A stretch of DNA of 64,000 nucleotides from JANWXD01 sp035575135 (GTDB lineage: Bacteria > Acidobacteriota > Terriglobia > Bryobacterales > Bryobacteraceae): the NCBI GenBank assembly GCA_035575135.1, contig DATLYE010000053.1, positions 1 through 64,000 on the forward strand, given 5' to 3'. The translations under genes and the position numbers were made by a program. This document shows positions 52,201 through 60,717 of this stretch, piece after piece. Below the pieces are notes generated by a model. The model saw only the letters and a list, made by a program, of their open reading frames with translations, searched no databases and was not told the DNA's origin. The number at the start of each line of letters is the position of its first letter. The first letter of the stretch is position 1.

Positions 52201-52726
52201 AATTGGTGTTGTTGTCGCCGCGGCGGCCGCCGGATCCGACCACGCCGGGCGTCAGGTACGTGAGCGCCATTGGCGTGCGGCCGATGTTGGGCAGCGAGAT
52301 GATATACGTGTTCTCGATCACCTGGCCCAGGTTGGCAATGGTTGTGTTCAGCAGGGGAGCCTGGGCGGCGACCTCCACTGTAGCGGTCACCTCGCCGACC
52401 TCCAGCTGCACGTCCAGCGTGGCCTGTTGCTGCACTGCCAGGGGAAAGGCGCCACGCACGTATTTCTTGAAACCCGGAGCTTCCACCGTGAGGCTGTAGT
52501 TACCTGGAGGAAGGGCGGGGACGACATACCGGCCTGCCTCGTCCGTCACCGTGCGGTGTTGCACGTTGCGGTCCACATCCGTCACCACCACTCTGGCGCG
52601 GGGCACACTTGCCCCTGTCGGGTCTGTGACTACGCCGCGCACGGCGGCAGTATAGGACTGCCCCCACACCAGCGGCAGTACGCAGAGGATCATAAGACCA
52701 CTTCGGAGCAAACTAGCTGTTGACAT
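49286..52726 (-). CDS. TonB-dependent receptor, Oar-like
   Basis: The start at 52726 is chosen for AAGGAGG 8 nt upstream and the signal peptide STASLLRSGLMILCVLPLVW. The open frame before it is less likely. The 1146-residue protein has a carboxypeptidase-regulatory-like domain (AVRGVVTDPTGASVPRARVV, about 28-105), a plug with TYIISLPNIGRTPMALTYLT and FFSAEYGQTGGAVVNMVTKS, and a beta-barrel ending in GMKYYF. The ligand is unknown. It is convergent with the epimerase and not in an operon with any recognised enzyme. Confidence 0.9.
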   Translation of the reverse strand: MSTASLLRSGLMILCVLPLVWGQSYTAAVRGVVTDPTGASVPRARVVVTDVDRNVQHRTVTDEAGRYVVPALPPGNYSLTVEAPGFKKYVRGAFPLAVQQQATLDVQLEVGEVTATVEVAAQAPLLNTTIANLGQVIENTYIISLPNIGRTPMALTYLTPGVVGSGGRRGDNNTNFVANGARNSTADVLLDGVTVVTVEQNSGITDLKYAPSVDAVQEFKIQTNFFSAEYGQTGGAVVNMVTKSGTNEFHGTGYYFLRHSDLNANNWFSNRAGRARPYYRRDQLGGVIGGPVVKNRTFFFGTYEYTKSKSPLSYTATFPTLLQREGDFSQTRNTSGQLMTIYNPFDTFVNAAGNIERRPFPGNVIPRSIMDPVALKALAYFPKPNQPGAPFTETNNWFEQGINQGASHQTNLKGDHNFSANNRITGRYSYTRGRGNPPNLFKELAPAYTFNDGPSLSTATSVVTEFTRVRSATDLWSIRYGLTYSTYWRKPMEPFDLTQLGLPQYMKDNADFLVFPTIAPEGYTDIGTEGWLIMDRQEGVHHFSGSYSKIARGHSLKFGAETRRNWLDYAQPGYPSGQFSFGRGVTCRDRFSCPGNEGNGLAAMLIGWATGGQFHIDPKVFTRSAYWGFYVQDDWKITPKLTLNLGVRYEFDVPRWEKFDRQSYWDLDAQAPVQAPGYVTKGIFRFVDKNRRSPFDGDYNNWSPRIGFAYAATPKLAIRGGYGLFYQLSRATVYGHTGAGFNVNSTPVFTRDSNATLYARLNNPYPDGMLLPPGRSQGEWTFIGLGAGTILPSNNRNPEYHSWNLSIQRDVGFQSVLEINYTGSRGTHLFLPYTSLTPLDPRYWSWGRTVLSSSVPNPFYGQITDPRSQLSRPTVQLFRLLRPMPHFDGASVGTSEPPAADSYYHGLQIKWEKRYSHGLTMLAHYTWSKMIDNASHGSGNLNWLGGGTSLQYPLNLRLERSLSAHDVAHRAVITAAWELPIGTGRKLGAGWSRWLDALFGGWQLSGMALLQSGMPLQVTQSGGNIWNGTQRPNLIGDPSTSGSVVSRLNRWFNEKAFSQPPIDVPGTAPRTLNYRGPAIKTLDAALNKSFRVREGQRFEFRIEAQNATNTPVFSDPNTSFGSTAFGQITGTKVGPRNVQLGMKYYF

Positions 52727-52772
52727 GGGCAAGACCTCCTTGCGGGCGGCCACAAGGCGACCTCTCGCCATA

Positions 52773-52801
52773 GATGTAAACCAGATCGGGGTGCGTGTCA
52801 A
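52773..52801 (-). promoter_or_regulatory. Sigma-70 promoter of the receptor at 49-53 kb
   Basis: TTGACA (52796-52801) and TACATC (52773-52778) on the minus strand, with exactly 17 bp between. The leader is about 40 nt to the start codon and carries the AAGGAGG site. Confidence 0.65.
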
Positions 52802-52867
52802 GACTGAAACTTCTCAAGTACCGCGCGAAATTAGAGGAGTTGCGGCGGGACAGGAATCGTTCCGGGA

Positions 52868-53821
52868 CTAAGCCACCTCGAGCCGGACGCTCACCGGACA
52901 ATGGTCGCTAGCCTCGGTATGAGACGGTCCCACAGTAGGGTATCGTTCCCCCTGGTACTGCTTGCATTTGGTGGTCAAGCCTTTGCGCACGATGTGGATA
53001 TCTTCGACTTCCAGTGCCTTATGGGGAAGAATGTAATCCAGGCGGCTGATCCGCTTGGCCGGCACGTAGTAGTGGGTCCAGGTATCGGCGGGAAACGGAT
53101 CCTGCAATACGGGTGAGTTGAGCAATGGTTCCAGCGACCCGTCAGCATCCGGGGGCGCGTTCAGATCGCCCAGCACCACGGGCAATGTTCCGTGCTGGAC
53201 TGCCTGAGCGGCCAGCTCGGCAACGCGCTGCGCCTGCCGCTTGCGGCGCCGGGTCGAATCTTGCGTGCCGTCCTGGGCTTTGAAGTGGTTCACCAGGAAT
53301 GTCACCGTTTTGTTTCCGATTTCGAGATCCACTTCGAGGCAGTCGCGTGAGAACAGCGCCCCACGGACGAGGTAGCCGAAATTGCGCACGGAACTCCGGG
53401 CTACGGCCGCACCGGGGACGGCCTCGTCCACATGCGTTCGCAGGTTGCGGATCGCAGCCGAAAAGCCTTTGCGCACGAGAAAACCTACGTCAATACCGCG
53501 CGGGTCGTTGCCATCGATCAGCAGCATGCGATCGAAATAGTTGTCCAGATATTCCTCGTTGAACAGGCGCAGGGTGTACAGATTCTCCACTTCCTGGACG
53601 GCGAGCACGTCCGGTTCAGAATCGAGAATCGCCTGGGCGGTATTGTTGCGCTGGATCTCGGTCGTTTCGTAGCTCACCAGATCGCCCGCGCGGCTTGCCA
53701 CGGAAGCGAGCCCTACGGCCTGCACGATCTTTTCGTAGTTGCGCTCTTCCCACGGCATGTCGAGAAACGCATACCGGTTGAACAGATTTTCGAGGTTGAA
53801 CGTCGTTACGGTCAGTGTCAT
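52868..53821 (-). CDS. Endonuclease/exonuclease/phosphatase-fold protein
   Basis: The 317-residue protein has an AGGAGGGGAG Shine-Dalgarno. It starts without a signal peptide (MTLTVTTFNLENLFNRYAFL). The EEP fold is visible: NLEN at the first strand, VLAVQEVENLYTLR, VNHFKAQ, VVLGDLNAPPD and the final TEASDHCPVSVRLE (catalytic Asp-His). It is likely a cytoplasmic nuclease or phosphodiesterase. It is separate from the secreted EEP protein at 30 kb, and lies upstream of the receptor gene on the same strand without obvious joint transcription. Confidence 0.88.
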   Translation of the reverse strand: MTLTVTTFNLENLFNRYAFLDMPWEERNYEKIVQAVGLASVASRAGDLVSYETTEIQRNNTAQAILDSEPDVLAVQEVENLYTLRLFNEEYLDNYFDRMLLIDGNDPRGIDVGFLVRKGFSAAIRNLRTHVDEAVPGAAVARSSVRNFGYLVRGALFSRDCLEVDLEIGNKTVTFLVNHFKAQDGTQDSTRRRKRQAQRVAELAAQAVQHGTLPVVLGDLNAPPDADGSLEPLLNSPVLQDPFPADTWTHYYVPAKRISRLDYILPHKALEVEDIHIVRKGLTTKCKQYQGERYPTVGPSHTEASDHCPVSVRLEVA

Positions 53822-53999
53822 TTCTCCCCTCCTAACAAAGCTGCAGGCGCCAGCTCACCTGCCGCCGGCCCTACCCTATCGTGACACACCAGCGGCACAG
53901 CTCCCAGCCTCGGCCGGCAGCCTTGGTAGAATCGAGTCTTGGACGACTGTAGAGGTACCGATTCGCAAGCCAAGCAGGTGATGCACAAGAGGGAGGACT

Positions 54000-54476
54000 A
54001 TGCGAGGAAACAAGGAAGTCATCGCAATTCTGAATGAAGCACTGAAAGAAGAGCTGACCGCCGTCAATCAGTACATCTTGCACGCGGAGATGTGCGAGAA
54101 CTGGGGCTATGAGCGGCTCAGCGAGTACATCAAGAAGAACGCGATCGGTGAGATGAAGCACGCCGAGATGCTCATCGAGCGGATCCTGTTTCTCGATGCG
54201 ATGCCGAAGATGGCGGAAACGCTGCCGCTCAACATCGGCGACAACGTCAAGGCCCAGCTGGAAAACGACCTCAAGCTGGAGCTTTCGGCCGTGACGATGT
54301 ACAACAACGGGATCAAGAAATCGCGCGAACTGGGCGACAACGCCTCAGCCGATTTGCTCGAAAAGCTCCTCAAAGACGAAGAGGGGCACGTGGACTGGCT
54401 GGAATCCCAGCTCCATATGATCAAGGAGCTCGGCTACGAGAACTACCTCGCCCAGCAGATGGAAGAAGAAGAGTAA
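54000..54476 (+). CDS. bfr: Bacterioferritin
   Basis: The 158-residue four-helix protein has the full ferroxidase set: Glu18, Glu51, His54, Glu94, Glu127 and His130. It also has Met52 for heme, all in the expected positions (KEELTAVNQYILHAEM, GEMKHAEMLIERIL, LEL at 93-95 and DEEGH at 126-130). It stores iron and protects against peroxide. The GAGGGAGG Shine-Dalgarno lies close to the ATG. No Fe-S ferredoxin (Bfd) is adjacent. Upstream 178 nt show no Fur-like site that I can support. It is convergent with the patatin gene. Confidence 0.96.
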   Translation: MRGNKEVIAILNEALKEELTAVNQYILHAEMCENWGYERLSEYIKKNAIGEMKHAEMLIERILFLDAMPKMAETLPLNIGDNVKAQLENDLKLELSAVTMYNNGIKKSRELGDNASADLLEKLLKDEEGHVDWLESQLHMIKELGYENYLAQQMEEEE

Positions 54477-54480
54477 CCGG

Positions 54481-55353
54481 CTAGGAGCGGGTCGCCGCGG
54501 GCCGGGAGTACGCCGGCGCGGCCCTGGGGCGGGCGAGCCAGGAAAGGATGGTGGGCAGCGCGGCCCGGGCGGCCCGCTCGCCGGCTTCGATCAGCTTTTC
54601 GCTGTCCTGGAACGAGTCCCAGCCCGCGGCGCCCACCTCCGGGACGATGACCACATCGGAGTGCCTGCGCCATTCCCACTCGGTGCGGGCCTGGAGGATC
54701 TGGAAACACTGATTGACGACGCGGAACAGGTTCTGCGGGTCAACCAACGGCGTCTGCATGGGCAGTACGACCGCGACCACATGCGTGGCGCCCATCTCGC
54801 GCAGCGGTAGCGACGGGATTTCCATCGTGATGGCTCCGTCCACGAGATAGCGGCCCTCGTAACGGATGGGCCGGAACAGGCCGGGGTAGGCGCAACTGGC
54901 GCGGATGGGCAAAAACACCTCCCCCCGATCGCGGAAGACGACGGGTTTTGCTGCGGTCAGGTCCGTGGCAACCACCGCCAGCGGGATGCGCATCTGCTCG
55001 AACGTGTACACGTTCAACAACTTCTTCAGGAATGCTTCCATCCGGTCGCTGTCCATGAGTCCCATACGGCTCAGCGTCCAGCGGGCCACATCACGGAAAC
55101 GCATGTGCCCGGCGAAACCCGCAATCTCGTCGGCGGATCGCCCGCTTGCAAACGCGGCAGCCACGATGGAGCCCGCACTCACTCCGGCGACGTACTTCAG
55201 AGGAATCCGGTTTTGTTCGAAGACGCGGAGTACGCCGATATGAGCGATTCCGCGCGCGAAGCCGCCACCGAGAGCCAGACCGATCGCCGGCTCGCGGGGC
55301 TCCGGCCGGTGCAAACGGCGGCGCGCCCAACTCCACCAACCACTCAGCTTCAT
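54481..55353 (-). CDS. Patatin-like phospholipase/lipid acyl hydrolase
   Basis: The 290-residue protein has the patatin signature: oxyanion hole LALGGGFARGIAHIGVL, the nucleophile Ser in GVSAGSIVAAAFASG near residue 60, and the catalytic Asp in YLVDGAITMEIPSLPL near 175. It lacks a signal peptide. Such bacterial proteins (RssA-type) cut phospholipid or neutral-lipid acyl chains. The GGCGGAG before ATG is short. It converges on bfr with 4 nt between. Confidence 0.9.
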   Translation of the reverse strand: MKLSGWWSWARRRLHRPEPREPAIGLALGGGFARGIAHIGVLRVFEQNRIPLKYVAGVSAGSIVAAAFASGRSADEIAGFAGHMRFRDVARWTLSRMGLMDSDRMEAFLKKLLNVYTFEQMRIPLAVVATDLTAAKPVVFRDRGEVFLPIRASCAYPGLFRPIRYEGRYLVDGAITMEIPSLPLREMGATHVVAVVLPMQTPLVDPQNLFRVVNQCFQILQARTEWEWRRHSDVVIVPEVGAAGWDSFQDSEKLIEAGERAARAALPTILSWLARPRAAPAYSRPAATRS

Positions 55354-55507
55354 CTCCGCCCCCGTTCGATTGGATGTCTGCCCGCGGTTCCGAGTTCCTG
55401 CCTATCTTACTCATCGGCGGCTCGACTGCGGTTCGCAGACCACCCATCCGCGGGACTTGCGGCCCCGAGCCCGGCGTGCTCCCCGTGGGACCGGGCGGGC
55501 TGGAGGT

Positions 55508-55513
55508 TACACT
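55508..55513 (+). promoter_or_regulatory. -10 box (TACACT) next to the HAD hydrolase gene
   Basis: TACACT ends 5 nt before the first ATG at 55519 (a second in-frame ATG follows directly at 55522). There is no Shine-Dalgarno, so a leaderless start at either ATG is likely. No good -35 is visible. Confidence 0.4.
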
Positions 55514-55518
55514 GAAAA

Positions 55519-56124
55519 ATGATGATCCGCGCAGTGATTTTCGATCTCGGCAACGTCATCGTTCCCTTTGATACAAAACGGGGCTACGAGGCGCTGGCCA
55601 AGGTCAATGGCCTTCCCCCGGAAGAGATCAAACGGAGGATTGCGGCCACAGGGGCAGTACAGCCTTTCGAGATGGGCAAGATCGAGCCCCAGGAGTTTGT
55701 GCGAAAAATCTCCGAAGCGCTCGAGCTCGAAGTGAGCTATGAACGATTTTGCGAGCTTTGGAGCAGCATCTTTTTACCGGAGCCACTCCTTCCGGAGCAG
55801 CTGATCGCAGGGCTCAAGGGACGGTACCAGCTGCTGGTGCTGTCCAACACGAACGCCATTCACTTTGCCATGATCCGGTCGCGGTACCCCATCATGCGGC
55901 TGTTCGATGACTACGTGCTGTCTTACGAAGTGGGCGCGATGAAACCGTCGCCTGAGATGTATCGCGCGGCCATCGAGCGCTCCCGCTGTGCACCGGAGGA
56001 GATTTTTTTCACCGACGATCTGGAAGTGAATGTCGAGGCCGCGCGCAGGCATGGCATGGTCGCGGTGCGCTTCGAATCGGCAAAGCAACTCGAAGAGGAG
56101 CTGCGGCGCCGGGGGCTTCTCTGA
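55519..56124 (+). CDS. HAD-superfamily hydrolase (subfamily IA)
   Basis: The 201-residue protein has the four HAD motifs: RAVIFDLGNVIVPF (nucleophile Asp9), VLSNTNAIHF (Thr motif II), KPSPEMYRAAIERS (Lys motif III) and IFFTDDLEVNVEAARRHGM (motif IV acidic pair). A helical cap lies between motifs I and II. It resembles YihX-type phosphatases of small sugar phosphates. The substrate is not clear. It is divergent from patatin with 165 nt between and has no Shine-Dalgarno. Confidence 0.9.
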   Translation: MMIRAVIFDLGNVIVPFDTKRGYEALAKVNGLPPEEIKRRIAATGAVQPFEMGKIEPQEFVRKISEALELEVSYERFCELWSSIFLPEPLLPEQLIAGLKGRYQLLVLSNTNAIHFAMIRSRYPIMRLFDDYVLSYEVGAMKPSPEMYRAAIERSRCAPEEIFFTDDLEVNVEAARRHGMVAVRFESAKQLEEELRRRGLL

Positions 56125-56141
56125 GCCTGCGAGAAGCAGCG

Positions 56142-57236
56142 TCAGGTCAAGTCGAACCGTTTCAGTTCGATCTTCTGGTCATCAAAGACGCCCAGACCGA
56201 GGACACCGGCGATCTCGACATGCTCGGGCTGCATGCGATAGAAGCGGCTATCCGCGTCCGGAGGCGCTTCGCCCACGGGCTTCATGCCCATTTCGGCGCG
56301 CTTGGCATCGATCACCTTCCAACCGGTCTTGTCCAAGGCCACAGGGTCGGTGGCGAAATACATCGTTTTGTGCTCCCAGACGTACTTTTCGACCCGGCGT
56401 CCCGGGCCTCCGTGGTAGGCGCCCTTGACGGCATCCAGGATGTGAAGAACGACTTTCTGACGGATGACCGGAAGATCCACGACGGCGGGAATGAAGGTGC
56501 CGCAGGTGTTCAATGTCGGGCTGGAGTGGCTGCGGCTGACGTTGTTGACCAGGCCATGGGACATGTTTTTCAGGGCCAGCGTGATGCCGGCCGACTGGTG
56601 GTGCTTGAGCACACACAGATTGATCATCTTGTTGACGTCGCGCGTCAAGAAGCGCGCCACGTACGAGCGGCGGTGGTGGGGATCGGAAGGATTCGCGTTG
56701 GGTAATACGACGGCAGTTTCCATATAGTGGTCGGCGTCGTAGCCGTCCATGTCCAGCTGGAGCGGGTGGGGCTCATCGGTGGCCCAGGTCCAGCGCACGC
56801 CCTCGGGAAGCCACTTGTCAAACCCCGCGCGGAGGAACTCGCGGCGATAGCGGTCGTAGGCGACGATATCCCGCGGCTTGACACCTGCCAGCTTGAGTCC
56901 CTCCACGATCTCCTGGACGACTTCGGGCGCGGAGATGACGAACGGCTGGCCCACCGGATTGAGCTTGATTCCGACAACGTCGCCGGGCTCGAAAAAGAAC
57001 CGCCATGCTTCGGCGGGCGTCTCCGCTCCGGTGAGCTCCATCAGGCCCTTGTGCAGCATCGCTCTGACGGCGTCTCGCTGGTACGCGCCGGAGAGGATGC
57101 TGCCGGGATGATGTACCGCCACGACGCGTCCGGGGAACGGACCTGGGATCCCCAGCCTCCTCGCCGCACGGACTTGCGAATGGTAAAAGACGGGCAGGGC
57201 AAGCGCTGTGTTTTTAAGCCATTGACGACGGTTCAT
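56142..57236 (-). CDS. DUF362-domain protein with Tat-like signal
   Basis: The 364-residue protein begins with a twin-arginine-like signal (NRRQWLKNTALALPVFYH) and then a DUF362 core (GDVVGIKLNPVGQPFVISAP, DVNKMINLCVLKHHQSAGIT and GPGRRVEKYVWEHKTMYFAT). The family is poorly known and often binds Fe-S clusters through a C-terminal ferredoxin-like part. Here no clustered cysteine motif is visible, so it is the cluster-free form. A TACAAT box lies about 22 nt before the ATG at 57236. It is convergent with the HAD gene. Confidence 0.75.
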   Translation of the reverse strand: MNRRQWLKNTALALPVFYHSQVRAARRLGIPGPFPGRVVAVHHPGSILSGAYQRDAVRAMLHKGLMELTGAETPAEAWRFFFEPGDVVGIKLNPVGQPFVISAPEVVQEIVEGLKLAGVKPRDIVAYDRYRREFLRAGFDKWLPEGVRWTWATDEPHPLQLDMDGYDADHYMETAVVLPNANPSDPHHRRSYVARFLTRDVNKMINLCVLKHHQSAGITLALKNMSHGLVNNVSRSHSSPTLNTCGTFIPAVVDLPVIRQKVVLHILDAVKGAYHGGPGRRVEKYVWEHKTMYFATDPVALDKTGWKVIDAKRAEMGMKPVGEAPPDADSRFYRMQPEHVEIAGVLGLGVFDDQKIELKRFDLT

Positions 57237-57297
57237 GTTGCACCCAGTGTCTTGGGGTATTGTAGCGCAGCGGCAGTCAGCGGCCCGGCGGCTCAGG

Positions 57298-57328
57298 CGG
57301 CGAGGCGGGCATAAGGCCCGCCTCGCCG
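57298..57328 (-). terminator. Strong GC hairpin after the third receptor gene
   Basis: CGGCGAGGCGGGC-ATAAG-GCCCGCCTCGCCG is a perfect 13-bp stem with a 5-nt loop, starting 8 nt after the stop of the receptor gene on the minus strand. There is no U-tract, so this is a stem-only terminator or an mRNA 3' stabilising element. Confidence 0.55.
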
Positions 57329-57335
57329 GTGAGGA

Positions 57336-60300
57336 TCAGAAGTTCAGCTTCAGAGCGAACTGGATGTTACGCTCTCCCTGCGCGCTGGTCACTTCCCCGA
57401 ACGTCGCACTCGAGGCAGAACGGTTCGGGGCATTGAATTGCGGCGTGTTGGTCAAGTTGAAGAATTCCGTGCGGAACTCGAGATTCATCCGTTCCTTGAT
57501 GGGGAAAAGCTTGTGCACGGAGAAATCAAACTGTTTGAGACCCGGACCACGGACGACGCCCACACCGGAGTTGCCAAGCGTGCCCGCCCTGGGTTCTCTG
57601 AAGGCGGAGCGGTCAAGCCAGGTCGTCCCAGGCCCCACCTGGCGCGGACCTTTTCCGTCGGCCAAGCGGTCGGCGCGAGGCCCGCGGGAGCGCGTCCCGG
57701 AACGGTCCGTCGCAGTGATCGTTAGCGGGAACCCGCTCCGAAGCGAGAGAATCCCGCCCATCTCCCAGCCGCCCAAGACGCCGTTAAGAGCGCCGTTCCA
57801 GCCGGAGCCCCACTTACGGTTCCTTCCAAACGGGAGCTGGTAAGTGTAGGCATAGCTCAGAATGTGAGTGGCGTCGAAATAGGAAGGGCCCCACTCCGCC
57901 TTGCGGTCGTAAAGATACTGCCAGTAGGCCGACTGGGAAGCGGCCTGGCCCCCTTCGCCGTAGTAGCCGATGGCGTCACTCATACCTTTGGACCACGTGT
58001 AGGACAGCTGGTACTCCAGCCCGGCGGAATAGCGCTTGCGCACCTGCAGTTGCAGCGAATCGTAGCGCTGGTTGCCGTTGGATTCCGTGCCGGAGATCTG
58101 CGCGATGTTCCGCAGCAGCGGGTTGCCTGAAAGGTAGGGGCTGGGTTCGGTGACGCCCGGAGCGATGAGGCGGCGCTGGAAGTACGGCATGGGCACGACC
58201 AGGTGCGTACCATGCTGGCCGACATATCCCACACTGAGGACGGTTTCGGCGGGCAACTGGCGTTCGATGATAAAGCTCCACTGCTGGACGTTGGCCGGCC
58301 GCACGAAAGGATCCCAGAGCCGGATGGTGACATTGGCGAACGGGTCTTGAGCCCTGAGAATCGTCAGACCCTGGTCCGTCGTCGCGCCGATGGCGGTTTG
58401 ACCAGTAAAAATGGCCTCGAATTCGTAGTTGAACGGTGGATTCAAGGGAAGGCGAAGGTTCGTTCCCGTACCCTCCATGAAGGAGGAAATGGTGTAGGCG
58501 CCTCGGAAGACCGTCTTCTTGCCGAGGAAGGCAGGCGTCCAGGCAAAGCCGACACGAGGCTGGAAATCCTTCCTAAACGGTTCATACAGAGCGCGGCTGT
58601 TACCATCCTTGCCCGCAAGCAGGAGTTTGCCGCTGAATGGTTCGAAGTTTGCCTGACGGTCTTTCACCTCCACGAGGGGGCTGTGATACTCCCAGCGAAG
58701 GCCCAGGTTCAGCGTGAGGGAGTCGGTGACCCGCCAATCATCCTGGAAGTAGAAGCCGAGGATGATCTTGCGGTGACCCCAGCTGCCGGTGTTGACGCCA
58801 CGGCCGGCCCGCTCCACAAGGCCCAGGAAGAAGTCCGCCTCAGGGAAGCCACGGGAGACCGGACTGTTGGCATTGGGCCCTGCCGTGTACTGGCCGTTAA
58901 ACTGAATGAAGCCAGTGCGGCCGAAGTTCCCCGCGTAGAAGGGATTCATCTGCTGGCGGAGTAACTGACCTCCGGTTTTCATCATATGGCGGCCCCGGAT
59001 GATGGTGAAGTTATCCGCGAAATGGTAAGTGTTGTTCGGAAAATTCTGCTGGGTACCGATGTTGGCGCTGCCGATGCTACTGGCCAGCCCGCCGGAGAAC
59101 TGGAGGGACATGAGCCCGGGGCCGCGGTCATTGCCCTGCCGGATACCGAGCTTCTCGGCGACATTCCCCAGACCTTTGTCCAGACCGCCATTGTGAAGGA
59201 CGATGCGGTTGGCACCGATGCGCAGCTCATTGACCTTGGTCGGACTGATGGTCCGCGTCCAGTTGATGACGCCGTTCTGGAATGGCGCGACGTTGAAGCT
59301 GTTAAAGAACAGCGGAAAGGTATTGTAGCCGGGCTGGTCCTGGCGTCCCCACGAATAGCGGACCGACAGGTCGTCCTGGGAGGTGAGCTTGGCGTCCACT
59401 TTGATGTCGAACTGGTCGGTGACAAGCTGACTCCGGGATCCGTTGACCTGGTTGAAGCGCAGTTCATTGTTGAGCGGGAGAGGATACAAATCGGGCGAAT
59501 TAAACAGGTTCGTCGCCACGACATTGCGGCGACTCACCGGGATCTGGTTGTTCGGGAAAGGCTGGCGAACACCGCTCGCGTCCGTAGTGAGCGGATCGTA
59601 AAGCTGAACGCCGCGTTCGCTCAACAGGCGGGAGAAGTCCCCGTTTCGGAACGGAGCCGGGATCACCGAAATGGTGCCGACCGAGGTCGGGGTGGCGCGG
59701 CGAATGCCCTGGTAGTCCCCGAAGAAGAACAGCCTGTCGCGCTTCAGGGGTCCGCCGAGCGTGCCTCCGAACTCGTTCCAGCGAATGGGCACGCGCGGGG
59801 TGTTCTGCCAGTTCCGCGCCCAGTTGTTGGCATTGAGCTTGTCGTTGCGGAAGAACTCAAAGACGTTTCCGTGAAGTTCGTTCGTGCCTGACTTGATAAT
59901 CACGTTGATCACGCCGCCCTGGAAGTTACCGAATTCCGCCGAGGCGTTGTTCGTAATCATGCGCACTTCCTGGATGGCGTCCAGATTGGGCTGATAGGCC
60001 GTCAGGTTGTCGGAGGTGTGGTTGTTATCAATGCCGTCCAGCAGGAAGTTGTTGGCTTCTTTCCGGTTGCCGTTAACATAGGGCCGCCCTCCGCCGGAGG
60101 TGCGAACCCCGTTGTTGAAGGCGGCGGGGTTGGTGGTGGTGACACCGGGAGCCAGCAGCGTAAGCGAGATGAAGTTGCGGGAAATCAGAGGCGTCTTGGT
60201 GAGCGTCGTGGGCGTAAGCGTGGCGCCGACGATCGTCGTATCAGTGTTCAACAGCGGCGCCGCTCCCGTAACCTCCACGGTCTCCGTAACAGTCCCGATT

Positions 60301-60647
60301 TCCAGCGTGATATCGAGGCGTGCCCGCTGGTTGAGCTCCAGCACGATGTTGGGGCGTGTGGCGGTCTTGAAGCCTGTGGCTTCCACTTTGAGTTCGTAGG
60401 TGCCCACCGGAATTCGCGGGAACGCGTAAATGCCTTCCTCATTGGTTTTGGTGGGCCAGAGGGTTCCTCGGTTGACATCCTTGGCGGTCACCGTTGCGCC
60501 CACCACAGCGGCGCCGCTCGGGTCCGTGATTCTTCCGGTGATGCCGGCGCTGACCTCCTGGGCCAGAGCCGAAACTGCGAGGAATGCCAGCCCGCACACC
60601 ACGAGTGCGGCACGGCACAAAGACGAGACGGCCATACGTGGATTCAT
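57336..60647 (-). CDS. TonB-dependent receptor, Oar-like
   Basis: From ATG 60647 the protein is 1103 residues (open frame to 60677, ATG 60635 also possible). GAGAGGAG lies about 11 nt before the chosen ATG. It has a signal peptide ending near SALAQ, the carboxypeptidase-regulatory-like domain (AGITGRITDPSGAAVVGATV, about 35-110), plug blocks LISRNFISLTLLAPGVTTTN and NASAEFGNFQGGVINVIIKS, and a barrel ending in ALKLNF. The ligand is unknown. It has a perfect sigma-70 promoter, a sign of strong expression. Confidence 0.9.
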   Translation of the reverse strand: MNPRMAVSSLCRAALVVCGLAFLAVSALAQEVSAGITGRITDPSGAAVVGATVTAKDVNRGTLWPTKTNEEGIYAFPRIPVGTYELKVEATGFKTATRPNIVLELNQRARLDITLEIGTVTETVEVTGAAPLLNTDTTIVGATLTPTTLTKTPLISRNFISLTLLAPGVTTTNPAAFNNGVRTSGGGRPYVNGNRKEANNFLLDGIDNNHTSDNLTAYQPNLDAIQEVRMITNNASAEFGNFQGGVINVIIKSGTNELHGNVFEFFRNDKLNANNWARNWQNTPRVPIRWNEFGGTLGGPLKRDRLFFFGDYQGIRRATPTSVGTISVIPAPFRNGDFSRLLSERGVQLYDPLTTDASGVRQPFPNNQIPVSRRNVVATNLFNSPDLYPLPLNNELRFNQVNGSRSQLVTDQFDIKVDAKLTSQDDLSVRYSWGRQDQPGYNTFPLFFNSFNVAPFQNGVINWTRTISPTKVNELRIGANRIVLHNGGLDKGLGNVAEKLGIRQGNDRGPGLMSLQFSGGLASSIGSANIGTQQNFPNNTYHFADNFTIIRGRHMMKTGGQLLRQQMNPFYAGNFGRTGFIQFNGQYTAGPNANSPVSRGFPEADFFLGLVERAGRGVNTGSWGHRKIILGFYFQDDWRVTDSLTLNLGLRWEYHSPLVEVKDRQANFEPFSGKLLLAGKDGNSRALYEPFRKDFQPRVGFAWTPAFLGKKTVFRGAYTISSFMEGTGTNLRLPLNPPFNYEFEAIFTGQTAIGATTDQGLTILRAQDPFANVTIRLWDPFVRPANVQQWSFIIERQLPAETVLSVGYVGQHGTHLVVPMPYFQRRLIAPGVTEPSPYLSGNPLLRNIAQISGTESNGNQRYDSLQLQVRKRYSAGLEYQLSYTWSKGMSDAIGYYGEGGQAASQSAYWQYLYDRKAEWGPSYFDATHILSYAYTYQLPFGRNRKWGSGWNGALNGVLGGWEMGGILSLRSGFPLTITATDRSGTRSRGPRADRLADGKGPRQVGPGTTWLDRSAFREPRAGTLGNSGVGVVRGPGLKQFDFSVHKLFPIKERMNLEFRTEFFNLTNTPQFNAPNRSASSATFGEVTSAQGERNIQFALKLNF

Positions 60648-60717
60648 TTTGCGAAGTACTCCTCTCTTTGAAGGCAAATCTGCTGAACCCTAAAGACCAC
60701 TTTCCGGTTCTGGGTTG

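Noticed and set aside
53822..53999. Fur box upstream of bacterioferritin
   Set aside because: No 19-bp palindrome like GATAATGATAATCATTATC is visible in the 178-nt gap.
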